DNA of 64,000 bases from an uncultured Prevotellaceae bacterium (GTDB taxonomy: Bacteria; Bacteroidota; Bacteroidia; Bacteroidales; Bacteroidaceae): assembly GCA_946415645.1 (NCBI GenBank), contig CAMKTJ010000003.1, positions 1 to 64,000 on the forward strand. The letters are read 5' to 3'. The stretch's first letter is position 1. Every line of letters starts with the position of its first letter. Below, piece by piece: positions 54,956 through 62,860 of this stretch. The notes under the pieces are model-generated. The model saw only the letters and a list, made by a program, of their open reading frames with translations. It made no database searches and had not been told where the DNA came from. The position numbers and the translations under genes are program-made.

Positions 54956-56902
54956 ATGCAAAGCAAATATAAGGTCCTGATAGCATGGTGTATGTTCCTG
55001 GTTGCAAGCAGCAACTGGGCACAGCATAATGTCTATATCAACCAGAATGTTAACGGACACAACCGGATGCGCATCGTCAACGGCATTGAGAAGATGGCAT
55101 TCGGCACTGACAGTATGAGGGCTTGGGACAGCAATGCCAGAAGCTACACCATAGACGCAGCCTCTGTAGGGACAATGGCATTCCGCGAGAAAGATACTTG
55201 GCTGCTAAAGGTGCTGCCTGAGAAGTACTGGGCAGACTTTGACTATGACATAGACTTTGAGGAAACTGACAAACAGCGCATAACGGCAGAGCCCGAGGTT
55301 ACAGACCCCAAGAGTGTACAGTATGATGATTTTCTGACTCATAGCATTTGGAGCAAGACCGTAAACATAGCCTACAACGGGAATGAAGTGAGTATTACAG
55401 GCGATACGGACTCTCTTGTCGTTACCAAGGAAGGAGCGCACCTGACCATTCAGACAAGTGCCGTTGGAATAAAATACATCCTTACGGGCAACAGCAGTGA
55501 TGCCAGCTTTAAACTGTATAGCGAGCGCAAGGCTTGTCTGGTGCTGAACGGACTCAGCCTGACCAATCCCCAGGGACCCGTCATCAACAGTCAGCTGAAA
55601 AGGCGCTTGTTTATCGACCTCCCTGCCAACACCGTCAACATCCTTACAGATGGTTACTCATACAGCAAAGTGAAAGGCGAAGACCAACGTGGCTGTATCT
55701 TTGCCGAAGGTAAGATATGCATCTCGGGTGAAGGACAGTTGTGTGTGAATGCCAACAAGAAAGGCGGCATTGCCTCGGACGACTATGTTCACCTGCTGGG
55801 TGGATTCGTTCATGTCAACGCTTATGCCCAGAAGGGGAAAGCCATATACGGCAAGGACAATGTAATCGTTGGCGGTGGCGTTCTCAGAACCTATTCCGAG
55901 GGTGATGCCAGCAAGGGCATTTGCTCCGACTCCCTGCTGTGGATGAAAGGCGGTGTGATAAAGGCTATCACCACGGGCGATGCCGTATATGACGATACCG
56001 AGGAGGACTATAGTTCCTGCTGCGCCCTGAAAAGTGAATGGGACATGAACATCACAGGTGGCCAGATATACTGCCTATCGACAGGAACAGGTGGCAAGGG
56101 CATCAGTGCCGGTCATTCTGAGGTGGTCAGCGAAACCAAGACCAACTATCTGGGCACCCTGACCATTGCCGATGCCGACATCTACGTCCGCACCAGTGGC
56201 AAACGTATCCCCGAGGAGAAAACAGAGGATGACCACGGACAGAAGATAGAGGCAGCAGCCTCTCCCAAGGGAATGAAGTCGGCAGGTAAGATGACAATCA
56301 ACTCGGGCAATGTATATGTAAGATGCTCTGGTGGCGCAGCTGCTGAAGGTATCGAGTCAAAGAAAGAGATTTACATCAATGGCGGCAAGGTACGCAGCTA
56401 CAGCGTTGACGATGGCATGAATGCCGAGGGGTGCTACATCAAGGGTGGTGATGTTATGATATGCAGCACAGAGAATGACGGATTCGATGTCAGCTTCCTG
56501 TATCTGTATGACGGCTTGCTTTATACCATTGGTGGAGATATAGACCAAATGGGCCTTGATACCGACGGTAAGACCTTCAAGGTGATGAATGGCGAGCTTG
56601 TAAGTCTTGGCGCCCGCAACTGCCAACCCTACGAATCCAGCGAACAAGCCAGTGTGTTGTGTTATGTAAAGGGGAAGAGCATCAGCTATCTGGCACTGGC
56701 AGATGCCGATGGCAATATCATCAAGGCCATTCCCACGCCCGACACCTACAGATGTGTCAGTGCACTGTTCTCTCTGAGCTGTCTGCAAGTGGGAAACAGA
56801 TACAAGATTCTCAGCTTCGAGAAGTCGCTAAGCGACACTCCCGTAACGGAATACGACTTTACATTAGAGAAGATGTCAATACAACTGGGAAACTTTAGGT
56901 GA
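54956..56902 (+). CDS. Secreted beta-helix protein (Cthe_2159/carbohydrate-binding domain)
   Basis: A 648-residue protein (signal to NWAQ). After a leader of about 110 residues, a repetitive right-handed beta-helix rich in Gly and Asn runs from about 130 to 580: LVLNGLSLTNPQGPVINSQ, LPANTVNILTDG, GCIFAEGKICISGEGQLCVNANKKGGIASDD, NITGGQIYCLSTGTGGKGISA, MTINSGNVYVRCSGGAAAEGIES. That is the pattern of the Cthe_2159 family (calcium- and pectin/cellulose-binding beta-helices). It starts 2 bases after the preceding stop. The neighbouring CotH protein carries the same domain at its C-terminus. Confidence 0.8.
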   Translation: MQSKYKVLIAWCMFLVASSNWAQHNVYINQNVNGHNRMRIVNGIEKMAFGTDSMRAWDSNARSYTIDAASVGTMAFREKDTWLLKVLPEKYWADFDYDIDFEETDKQRITAEPEVTDPKSVQYDDFLTHSIWSKTVNIAYNGNEVSITGDTDSLVVTKEGAHLTIQTSAVGIKYILTGNSSDASFKLYSERKACLVLNGLSLTNPQGPVINSQLKRRLFIDLPANTVNILTDGYSYSKVKGEDQRGCIFAEGKICISGEGQLCVNANKKGGIASDDYVHLLGGFVHVNAYAQKGKAIYGKDNVIVGGGVLRTYSEGDASKGICSDSLLWMKGGVIKAITTGDAVYDDTEEDYSSCCALKSEWDMNITGGQIYCLSTGTGGKGISAGHSEVVSETKTNYLGTLTIADADIYVRTSGKRIPEEKTEDDHGQKIEAAASPKGMKSAGKMTINSGNVYVRCSGGAAAEGIESKKEIYINGGKVRSYSVDDGMNAEGCYIKGGDVMICSTENDGFDVSFLYLYDGLLYTIGGDIDQMGLDTDGKTFKVMNGELVSLGARNCQPYESSEQASVLCYVKGKSISYLALADADGNIIKAIPTPDTYRCVSALFSLSCLQVGNRYKILSFEKSLSDTPVTEYDFTLEKMSIQLGNFR

Positions 56903-56925
56903 AGACTTAATTCATAATTCATAAA

Positions 56926-59900
56926 TTGAAAAAGATAATTATCATAACGTGGATGGTGTTGTTTTCGTTCTTGGGAGCGAAAGCACAACGTGATTGCGGA
57001 CTGTGGTTGAACGAGATACCTCTGGTTGCCGACACAGCAGCCAATACTATATATGCTACAATAGAACCCAGAGTAAGTCATGAACTGAAGGGAACATTCC
57101 GCTGGGACGAGAAAAGATATATTAGCATTAAAATGAACGATGTGGTATTGGTAAATGGAGAGCAAGGCAATGTGGACATATCTGATTGGACAGTAAACGG
57201 CCATAACACGCTGACCATTGACTATGATACCAAGCAGTGGACACTGGTCTTCAGCACCCTGCCCTTTATAGTTATAGACTGTCCGTTGGAGGAGATGTCC
57301 GCCAATTACTCCATTTCCAAGGACAACGAGAACCATACCAGGAAATACCCTGGCTACCTGAGCGTCATAGATGCCCGCTGCCGTACCAAGCAGAAGGAGT
57401 CACAGATCGAGGGATTGGCATGTTTCAACTCTGACATAATGATTCGTCCACGTGGTGCCACATCTGGTTCCAAAGCCAAGAAGAGCTTCAACATAGAACT
57501 GATAAAGGATGGCGAGAGTCAGGATGTTCACTTGCTGGGCTACCGCAAGGATGACGACTGGATTCTGGCATCTGAATATACCGACTACAGTCGTATGCGT
57601 AACCGTGTAATGATGGACCTGTGGACTGCCGTCGATAAACTGCCATACGAGACAGACAACCGCTACCAGTGCAACGGTACACAGGGCGAGTTCGTAGAGG
57701 TATTTGTGAATGGCAGCTATTATGGTCTGATGTGCTTTACGGACAAGATTGATCGTAAGAAGCTGAACCTGAAGAAAACCAAGGAAGCCACCGACACAAC
57801 ACCAGAGGTAAAGAGAGGCTTGCTGTGGAAAGCTATCTGGGAATGTGGCGAGACCTACCTTTCCAGCTACACAGACAAGCCTGCCAACGACTCCTTCCTG
57901 TGGCCTTATATCGAATCCAAAAAATCCTATGGCTGGGAGCAGAAATACCCCGACGATACCATCAGTCAGGCCTTCTTCGACCCCATTTGCGATATCATTG
58001 ATTATATGCGGACAGGCAACACCGACTTCAATACTAATTACACGGATAAGCTTTACGAGCAGAATGTAATTGATTTCATTCTTTTCATTCAGGCTTTCCA
58101 ATTGCTCGACAACCAGAAGAAGAACTACTATCTGAGTGTACGCAACTGGGAAAAGGAAGCCAAGTACCTGTTTACCCTCTGGGATTTGGATGGCTCCATC
58201 GGAAGGTATGCTGGAGGTGACGAGACCGGTCGGGACATCAAGCAGATGGCATGGGGCGAGAAATTGGGTTACCACCATATGATACACCGTTTCAAAGCCA
58301 AGAATATCCGTCCCGACGACTTTGCCACCAAGATGAACAATCGCTGGCAATACCTCTCTACCCATCAATTGTCGCTCCAGAATGTCAGGGCCATCATGGA
58401 GAAGTACGCCAACCTGTTTGCAACCTCCGGAGCATGGGAACGCGAGAGGGCACGATGGCTTCCGACCTATAAGAACAGCAAGAAGATTGCCGCAACACCT
58501 CAGGAAGAGGTAGAGTATATGATGTCGTTCCTGGAGGACAACTACGCCATCTTCAATCAGGAAATGGCTTCTGCAACATGGCCCCACGACGAATATAACG
58601 AAGCGGAATACGCCAAGGAGATTACTCCGTCAGCCCTTTATATTATAGGTAATGACGTAACATCCCAGCACGAGGACAACACTGTTACGCTGCCTGGCAC
58701 CGTTCAACAGGAGTTCTCAGACGGTATCTCCACCATAGACTACAAGGATGGCATGATGACCGTGACACGCGAGGATGCCGTGCACGAATATCCTATAGAC
58801 GGGATAAAGGAAGTCAAGACTAAACATGCGGGCATCTACCCCACCCCTGCCTTTATCCCCGACAGCCTGAAGCATTTCTTCAATTTTGAAACCCGCTATG
58901 CACCCAGTCAATGCTCAATGCTCAACGCCGAAGGGGTCGCGAGCTGGAAGCGAGAACGAAGTGGCAATGGTCAATGTTCAATGGTCAATGTTCAACGTAT
59001 CATAGACATCCAGTTTAGCGATGGTTATGCCAAGGTCAACGGCAATCTCACTGGCATAAATGTTGATGTTAACGGTGATTCCATTTCCTTGGCAACAGAA
59101 TTAGAGGGTGTAGAGTTGCTGATTAGCGGAAAGTCCGAAAATGGACGAATCAGCCTGAACAGTCTGCACCCCTGCAAACTGGCGGCTGCAGAGCCTGGTA
59201 CTATGCTGTCCAGCATCACCGCTAATTGCAATCTGACCATCAACACCCACTATGCACTGAATTTCTACAATGAGGCGTTCAATGGCAAATGTATCGGAAC
59301 ATCAGGCGATGTAACCATCGAGGATGGCAGCCTTTACTTCCTGCTGACAGGTAGCGGCACACTCACTGATGCCGACTTCCTGAACAACCCTACTCTGGGT
59401 GCACGTGCCGTGATGGCTAACAATATCAACATCAATGGCGGACAACTCTTCATCAAGACCCTTGGACATAATGGTGCCGTGGGACTTGCAGCAGCCAAGA
59501 ATATAACCATCAATGGTGGCAACTACTACATAGCCACCTATGACGACCCCCTCAAGGCTGGTTCATCAGTGAACGTGAACGGTGGCTTTACCTTTACATC
59601 CAGTCTTACTAACGACGGGCTGGATTCCAAGGGCGACCTGTTCGTCAATGGGGGCATCATCAGTACATATAGTCCCGAGGGCGCTGAGGCAGCCTTTGAC
59701 GTGAACCATTTCTATTGCAACGGGGGGACGGTCATCGGAGTCGGCTATAAGAGCGACCAGCCCATGGCTGACAAATCTACGCAGGCTTACTTCCGCCTTT
59801 ATAAGAATAAGGATGTAAAGCGATATGTCAAGATTGCAGATGCCGAGGGTAATGAACTAGCCGTGATAGAGACACCATCCTACCCTACACTAACCATCCT

Positions 59901-60000
59901 CTATTCATCTCCCCTGCTTCAGAAGGGAAACACCTACACCCTCTTCACGGGTGACACACCAGAAAACCTTATACAACTAACCACCATAAAAGCAGAATAA
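56926..60000 (+). CDS. CotH kinase family protein with Cthe_2159-like C-terminal domain
   Basis: A 1,024-residue secreted protein with a TTG start (signal LKKIIIITWMVLFSFLGAKA; no upstream ATG fits). The CotH protein-kinase fold spans about 165-560: IRPRGATSGSKAKKSFNIEL, DWILASEYTDYSRMRNRVM, EFVEVFVNGSYYGLMCFTDKIDRKKL and the catalytic-loop region FTLWDLDGSIGRYAG. CotH proteins phosphorylate spore-coat or surface proteins. A beta-helix like that of the preceding gene runs from about 690 to 960. Between the domains (about 660-690) lies an insertion encoded by intergenic-type CAATGTTC repeats. Confidence 0.83.
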   Translation: MKKIIIITWMVLFSFLGAKAQRDCGLWLNEIPLVADTAANTIYATIEPRVSHELKGTFRWDEKRYISIKMNDVVLVNGEQGNVDISDWTVNGHNTLTIDYDTKQWTLVFSTLPFIVIDCPLEEMSANYSISKDNENHTRKYPGYLSVIDARCRTKQKESQIEGLACFNSDIMIRPRGATSGSKAKKSFNIELIKDGESQDVHLLGYRKDDDWILASEYTDYSRMRNRVMMDLWTAVDKLPYETDNRYQCNGTQGEFVEVFVNGSYYGLMCFTDKIDRKKLNLKKTKEATDTTPEVKRGLLWKAIWECGETYLSSYTDKPANDSFLWPYIESKKSYGWEQKYPDDTISQAFFDPICDIIDYMRTGNTDFNTNYTDKLYEQNVIDFILFIQAFQLLDNQKKNYYLSVRNWEKEAKYLFTLWDLDGSIGRYAGGDETGRDIKQMAWGEKLGYHHMIHRFKAKNIRPDDFATKMNNRWQYLSTHQLSLQNVRAIMEKYANLFATSGAWERERARWLPTYKNSKKIAATPQEEVEYMMSFLEDNYAIFNQEMASATWPHDEYNEAEYAKEITPSALYIIGNDVTSQHEDNTVTLPGTVQQEFSDGISTIDYKDGMMTVTREDAVHEYPIDGIKEVKTKHAGIYPTPAFIPDSLKHFFNFETRYAPSQCSMLNAEGVASWKRERSGNGQCSMVNVQRIIDIQFSDGYAKVNGNLTGINVDVNGDSISLATELEGVELLISGKSENGRISLNSLHPCKLAAAEPGTMLSSITANCNLTINTHYALNFYNEAFNGKCIGTSGDVTIEDGSLYFLLTGSGTLTDADFLNNPTLGARAVMANNININGGQLFIKTLGHNGAVGLAAAKNITINGGNYYIATYDDPLKAGSSVNVNGGFTFTSSLTNDGLDSKGDLFVNGGIISTYSPEGAEAAFDVNHFYCNGGTVIGVGYKSDQPMADKSTQAYFRLYKNKDVKRYVKIADAEGNELAVIETPSYPTLTILYSSPLLQKGNTYTLFTGDTPENLIQLTTIKAE
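58907..59002. repeat. CAATGCTC/CAATGTTC simple repeat inside the CotH gene
   Basis: Units CAATGCTC, CAATGGTC and CAATGTTC occur on both sides of a GTCGCGAGCTGGAAGCGAG block, in frame, and encode a linker between the CotH and beta-helix domains. The same unit lies between genes at 52861 (inverted) and in coding sequence at 51367. Confidence 0.75.
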
Positions 60001-61193
60001 TGAAGAAAAAAGTTCGCTTATCAATATTCGTTATCTCCCTGCTGACAGGCATTTGCACTATGTCAGCACAGAGCATAGACCGTAATCATCTCAGCATCAG
60101 TGCCGATGGCAGATACAGTCATGTACTGAATGGGCATAACATCTACTCCAACCTGATAGACACCCATAACTACGGTATCTTCGATACCAAAATCGGGCTG
60201 TCCACCCTGCCTAAGGACGGTAATTGGTTCGAGCGGGCTTTCAACTATCCAACATTCGGCATAGGACTCTCTTATGCCAGAATGGGAGCATTGAATTTCA
60301 AGAACGACTCCCGTCTGGGTGATATCATTAACCTGTACGGCTTTGCCGAGTTCAATCTGGTGCGTACCAGGCAATTCAAGGCAGGTCCGCTAATAGAACT
60401 GGGTATGGCATATTCAAGTCAGAATTACGACTACTACACGAACCCCAAGAACCTCTACATAGGCTCTAAGGTCTTTGCCATGTTAGGAGCAGGTCTGCAG
60501 GCCGAGTGGATGTTCACCCCACAATGGGCGCTACAAGCAGGTTTCTATCTGACGCATCACTCCAATGGAATGTTCCGTTCTCCCAATCAGGGTATCAACG
60601 AGATGGCAGTAAGTTTAGGCGTCCGTCATTACCTGGGACAGAAAGCATATGAGCCTAAGAGAGCAGAAGCACCCCAGAAGCCCGAGTACGCCAAGGGTAT
60701 ACAATACAACCTCTTTGCCGCTGCCGGCGTACATAGCTGTCCGATAGAGCTTGACGGGATTCTTGCCTCTGATGACCCGGCACGTACCCCTCCTGCGCGT
60801 TTCCGCGGAGTAATGGGAACAGAAGCCGTCTGGCGTTATACCCCCGTCTTTGCAACCGGCATTGGACTGGAGGCTGACTTAGACGCCAACAATTACAGGC
60901 AGACAGACCTATTGCTCAAAGGGCAGGAAGACCCTGACGGATATTCTCCCCTTCGCATCGGGGCATACCTGAAGCAGGAATTCTGGTACCGGCGTATCTC
61001 ACTTCATATTGCCGCAGGTGTATATCTGTATAAGCGTTGCGGACTGACAGAGGACATCAGCCGCACCTTCGAGAAGATTGGCATACGCTATCACTTTGGT
61101 CAGCAGAGCGGACTATATGCCGGTCTCGACCTCCGCGCTCATCAGTTTGACCGTTCCTACTCCGTAGAGTGGTCATTAGGTTACAGTTTATGA
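60000..61193 (+). CDS. Outer membrane acyloxyacyl hydrolase (PagL-like lipid A deacylase)
   Basis: A 397-residue outer-membrane protein (signal to CTMSAQ). The first half is an 8-strand barrel of PagL type, with GIGLSYARMGALNF, GLQAEWMFTPQWALQAGFYLTHHSNGMFRSPNQGINEMAVSLGVRHYLG. The HxSNG segment holds the catalytic His and Ser of PagL. The second half repeats a barrel-like sequence and ends DRSYSVEWSLGYSL. It would remove an acyl chain from lipid A, lowering host recognition. Its ATG overlaps the stop of the CotH gene by one base, so translation is probably coupled. Confidence 0.75.
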   Translation: MKKKVRLSIFVISLLTGICTMSAQSIDRNHLSISADGRYSHVLNGHNIYSNLIDTHNYGIFDTKIGLSTLPKDGNWFERAFNYPTFGIGLSYARMGALNFKNDSRLGDIINLYGFAEFNLVRTRQFKAGPLIELGMAYSSQNYDYYTNPKNLYIGSKVFAMLGAGLQAEWMFTPQWALQAGFYLTHHSNGMFRSPNQGINEMAVSLGVRHYLGQKAYEPKRAEAPQKPEYAKGIQYNLFAAAGVHSCPIELDGILASDDPARTPPARFRGVMGTEAVWRYTPVFATGIGLEADLDANNYRQTDLLLKGQEDPDGYSPLRIGAYLKQEFWYRRISLHIAAGVYLYKRCGLTEDISRTFEKIGIRYHFGQQSGLYAGLDLRAHQFDRSYSVEWSLGYSL

Positions 61194-61286
61194 TCCCCAA
61201 CTCATATCAAAGCCTAAAATCTTAAAATGATTATCAACTTTTGTTAAATCTGACTGCAATTTGAACTGACTTCTTCTGTTTATATC

Positions 61287-61294
61287 TATATTTG
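61287..61294 (+). promoter_or_regulatory. -7 box of the SIMPL-domain gene
   Basis: TATATTTG, 43 bases before the ATG at 61338. Confidence 0.6.
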
Positions 61295-61337
61295 CAGAGG
61301 AAATAACTACAATTTACAATTCATAATCAATAATGTT

Positions 61338-62060
61338 ATGAAAGACATTCAGTTTAAGTACATTGGCGAGGCAGTAGTCCTGGCCATAGGTCTCTTCCTG
61401 GCAGGAGGAGCCATCAAGAGTGGTATTGTTAAGTTCAAGGAGATGGACCGTACCGTCACAGCCAAGGGCTTGTGTGAGAAGGAAATGAAGGCAGACAAGG
61501 TTACGTGGCCGCTCAAGTTCAAGGAGTTGGGCAACGATCCTGCAGAACTATATGAGCGCATCGAAGCAAACACCAAGACCGTGGTTGCCTTCCTGAAACA
61601 AAACAATCTGAGCGATGATGAAATCTCTGTGGCACCTCCCACTCTGGTTGACCAACAGGCCAATATGAGCTACAGCAGCGAGCAGGTACGTTACCGTTAC
61701 AAGGCCAACTGCGTGGTAACCGTTGTCAGCAAGAACGTGGATCTGGTGCGCAAGCTCGTCACTAAGCAGGCCGAGTTGATGCGCAAGGGTGTTACCATTG
61801 TAGGTAACGAGTATGACGAGGGTTCCTCTGTCAGCTACGAGTTCACTGGTCTGAACAAGATCAAGCCCGAGATGATTGCCGAGGCTACCCGTAATGCCCG
61901 TAAGACTGCCGAGCAGTTTGCCGAGGATTCAGAAAGCGAGCTGGGCAAGATCAAGACAGCCGATCAGGGTCAGTTCAGCATCGAGGACCGCGACCAAAAC
62001 ACTCCCTGGCTCAAGAACATCCGCGTAGTAACAACCGTAGTTTACTATCTGGAAGACTAA
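61338..62060 (+). CDS. SIMPL domain-containing protein (DUF541)
   Basis: A 240-residue protein with an N-terminal membrane anchor or signal (AVVLAIGLFLAGGAIKSG). The SIMPL domain runs from MDRTVTAKGLCEKEMKADKVTWPLKF to the end, with VSYEFTGLNKIKPEMIAEATRNARKTAEQFAEDSESELGKI as its characteristic helix and NIRVVTTVVYYLED as the last strand. SIMPL proteins form periplasmic ring-like oligomers of unclear function, with links to oxidative-stress tolerance. It has its own promoter. Confidence 0.9.
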   Translation: MKDIQFKYIGEAVVLAIGLFLAGGAIKSGIVKFKEMDRTVTAKGLCEKEMKADKVTWPLKFKELGNDPAELYERIEANTKTVVAFLKQNNLSDDEISVAPPTLVDQQANMSYSSEQVRYRYKANCVVTVVSKNVDLVRKLVTKQAELMRKGVTIVGNEYDEGSSVSYEFTGLNKIKPEMIAEATRNARKTAEQFAEDSESELGKIKTADQGQFSIEDRDQNTPWLKNIRVVTTVVYYLED

Positions 62061-62114
62061 AATCACATATTTTGGGTATTGTGCAATCTATGGAATCACC
62101 GTACCTTTGCACCA

Positions 62115-62211
62115 GTTCTTTTGACCATAATAGAATTGATAAAAATCACAGAATTGAATTCAGCTAACATTAGTTATTAATTGAGCTTGCCGCGAGGCAA
62201 GCTCTTTTTTT
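62115..62211 (+). ncRNA. Candidate small RNA (about 95 nt)
   Basis: A -7 box TACCTTTG (62102-62108 with flanking T) is followed by about 70 nt with no ATG and then a terminator: the perfect 9-bp stem GAGCTTGCC/GGCAAGCTC (62183-62204), loop GCGA, and seven T. A promoter and terminator this close with no coding frame suggest a small RNA. The function is unknown. Confidence 0.55.
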
Positions 62212-62339
62212 GCACTCCTTTACTCCTGTTTTAGTGTTCCTTTGATGCTCCTTTCTTATCCTTTGTAGCAAGGGCGTAGCGTAGACGTAGCATAGGCGTT
62301 CAAAGGTAGTTGAAAAGTTTACGTTGACGTTATCGTTGA

Positions 62340-62376
62340 AAAAGCAGATGTTCGGAAATCCCGGACAACTGCTTTT
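62340..62376. terminator. Hairpin in the gap between the two RNA candidates
   Basis: AAAAGCAG/CTGCTTTT arms enclose an inner GTTCGG/CCGGAC pair. A T-rich stretch follows. The bases 62212-62339 hold no gene that I can see. Confidence 0.5.
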
Positions 62377-62446
62377 CCCCTTCCTTTTCTAAAATAAATT
62401 TGAATTTATTTTGAACGGAAACCTCTTTTTTATACTTTTGTAGGGT

Positions 62447-62741
62447 AAAAGTTAAATAAAGCGAGAATAAAACAACCCTCGCTTCGTAGAAACAATAAAT
62501 AGACTAAAACAAAGATTAAATAAAAGAAATACAGAGTCCTTGAACATCCTTACTTAGACTGGTTACCAGAACTGCGACCTCCGGATAAACGTCAGTCAGG
62601 CAAGGCAACGGGTGTTTACGCTCTTCATTTGAGGGCGTGGACTGAATGGTTGTTGTCTGACGTGGGCTGTCGCAGGCCTTGGTAACATCAATCTTCATCT
62701 GCGCCCTCTTTTCAAAAACAAATGAAAAGGGGGCTTTTTTG
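62447..62741 (+). ncRNA. Candidate structured RNA with 6S-like rod fold
   Basis: A -7 box TACTTTTG (62433-62440) and a terminator (62703-62714 pairing with 62723-62734, then T6) delimit about 290 nt without a usable frame. Nested complementary blocks make a long interrupted hairpin: GTTACCA (62562-62568) with TGGTAAC (62680-62686), CTGCGAC (62572-62578) with GTCGCAG (62669-62675), ACGTCAG (62589-62595) with CTGACGT (62657-62663), and an apical ACGCTC/GGGCGT stem. A rod broken by bulges is the shape of 6S RNA, the RNA polymerase regulator, but I cannot confirm the family. A 5' hairpin (AGCGAG/CTCGCT, 62460-62483) precedes it. Confidence 0.55.
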
Positions 62742-62860
62742 TGCCCTTAGTCTAAATAATGATGAGAGAAATAATTATGATTTAATGTTTGTGATTAACC
62801 TACATCATTGTATTGGAAAATGAGCATGGTTAATGAAACGAAATATAAAATTATTCTATT

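Noticed and set aside
57400..58587. Long minus-strand frame (395 codons) opposite the CotH gene
   Set aside because: The plus strand has clear CotH motifs in this stretch; the minus frame has no promoter and no recognisable domain.
62516..62698. 60-codon minus-strand frame in the RNA region
   Set aside because: It has no -7 box, lies inside a plus-strand promoter-terminator unit with nested base pairing, and its sequence is unlike a folded protein.
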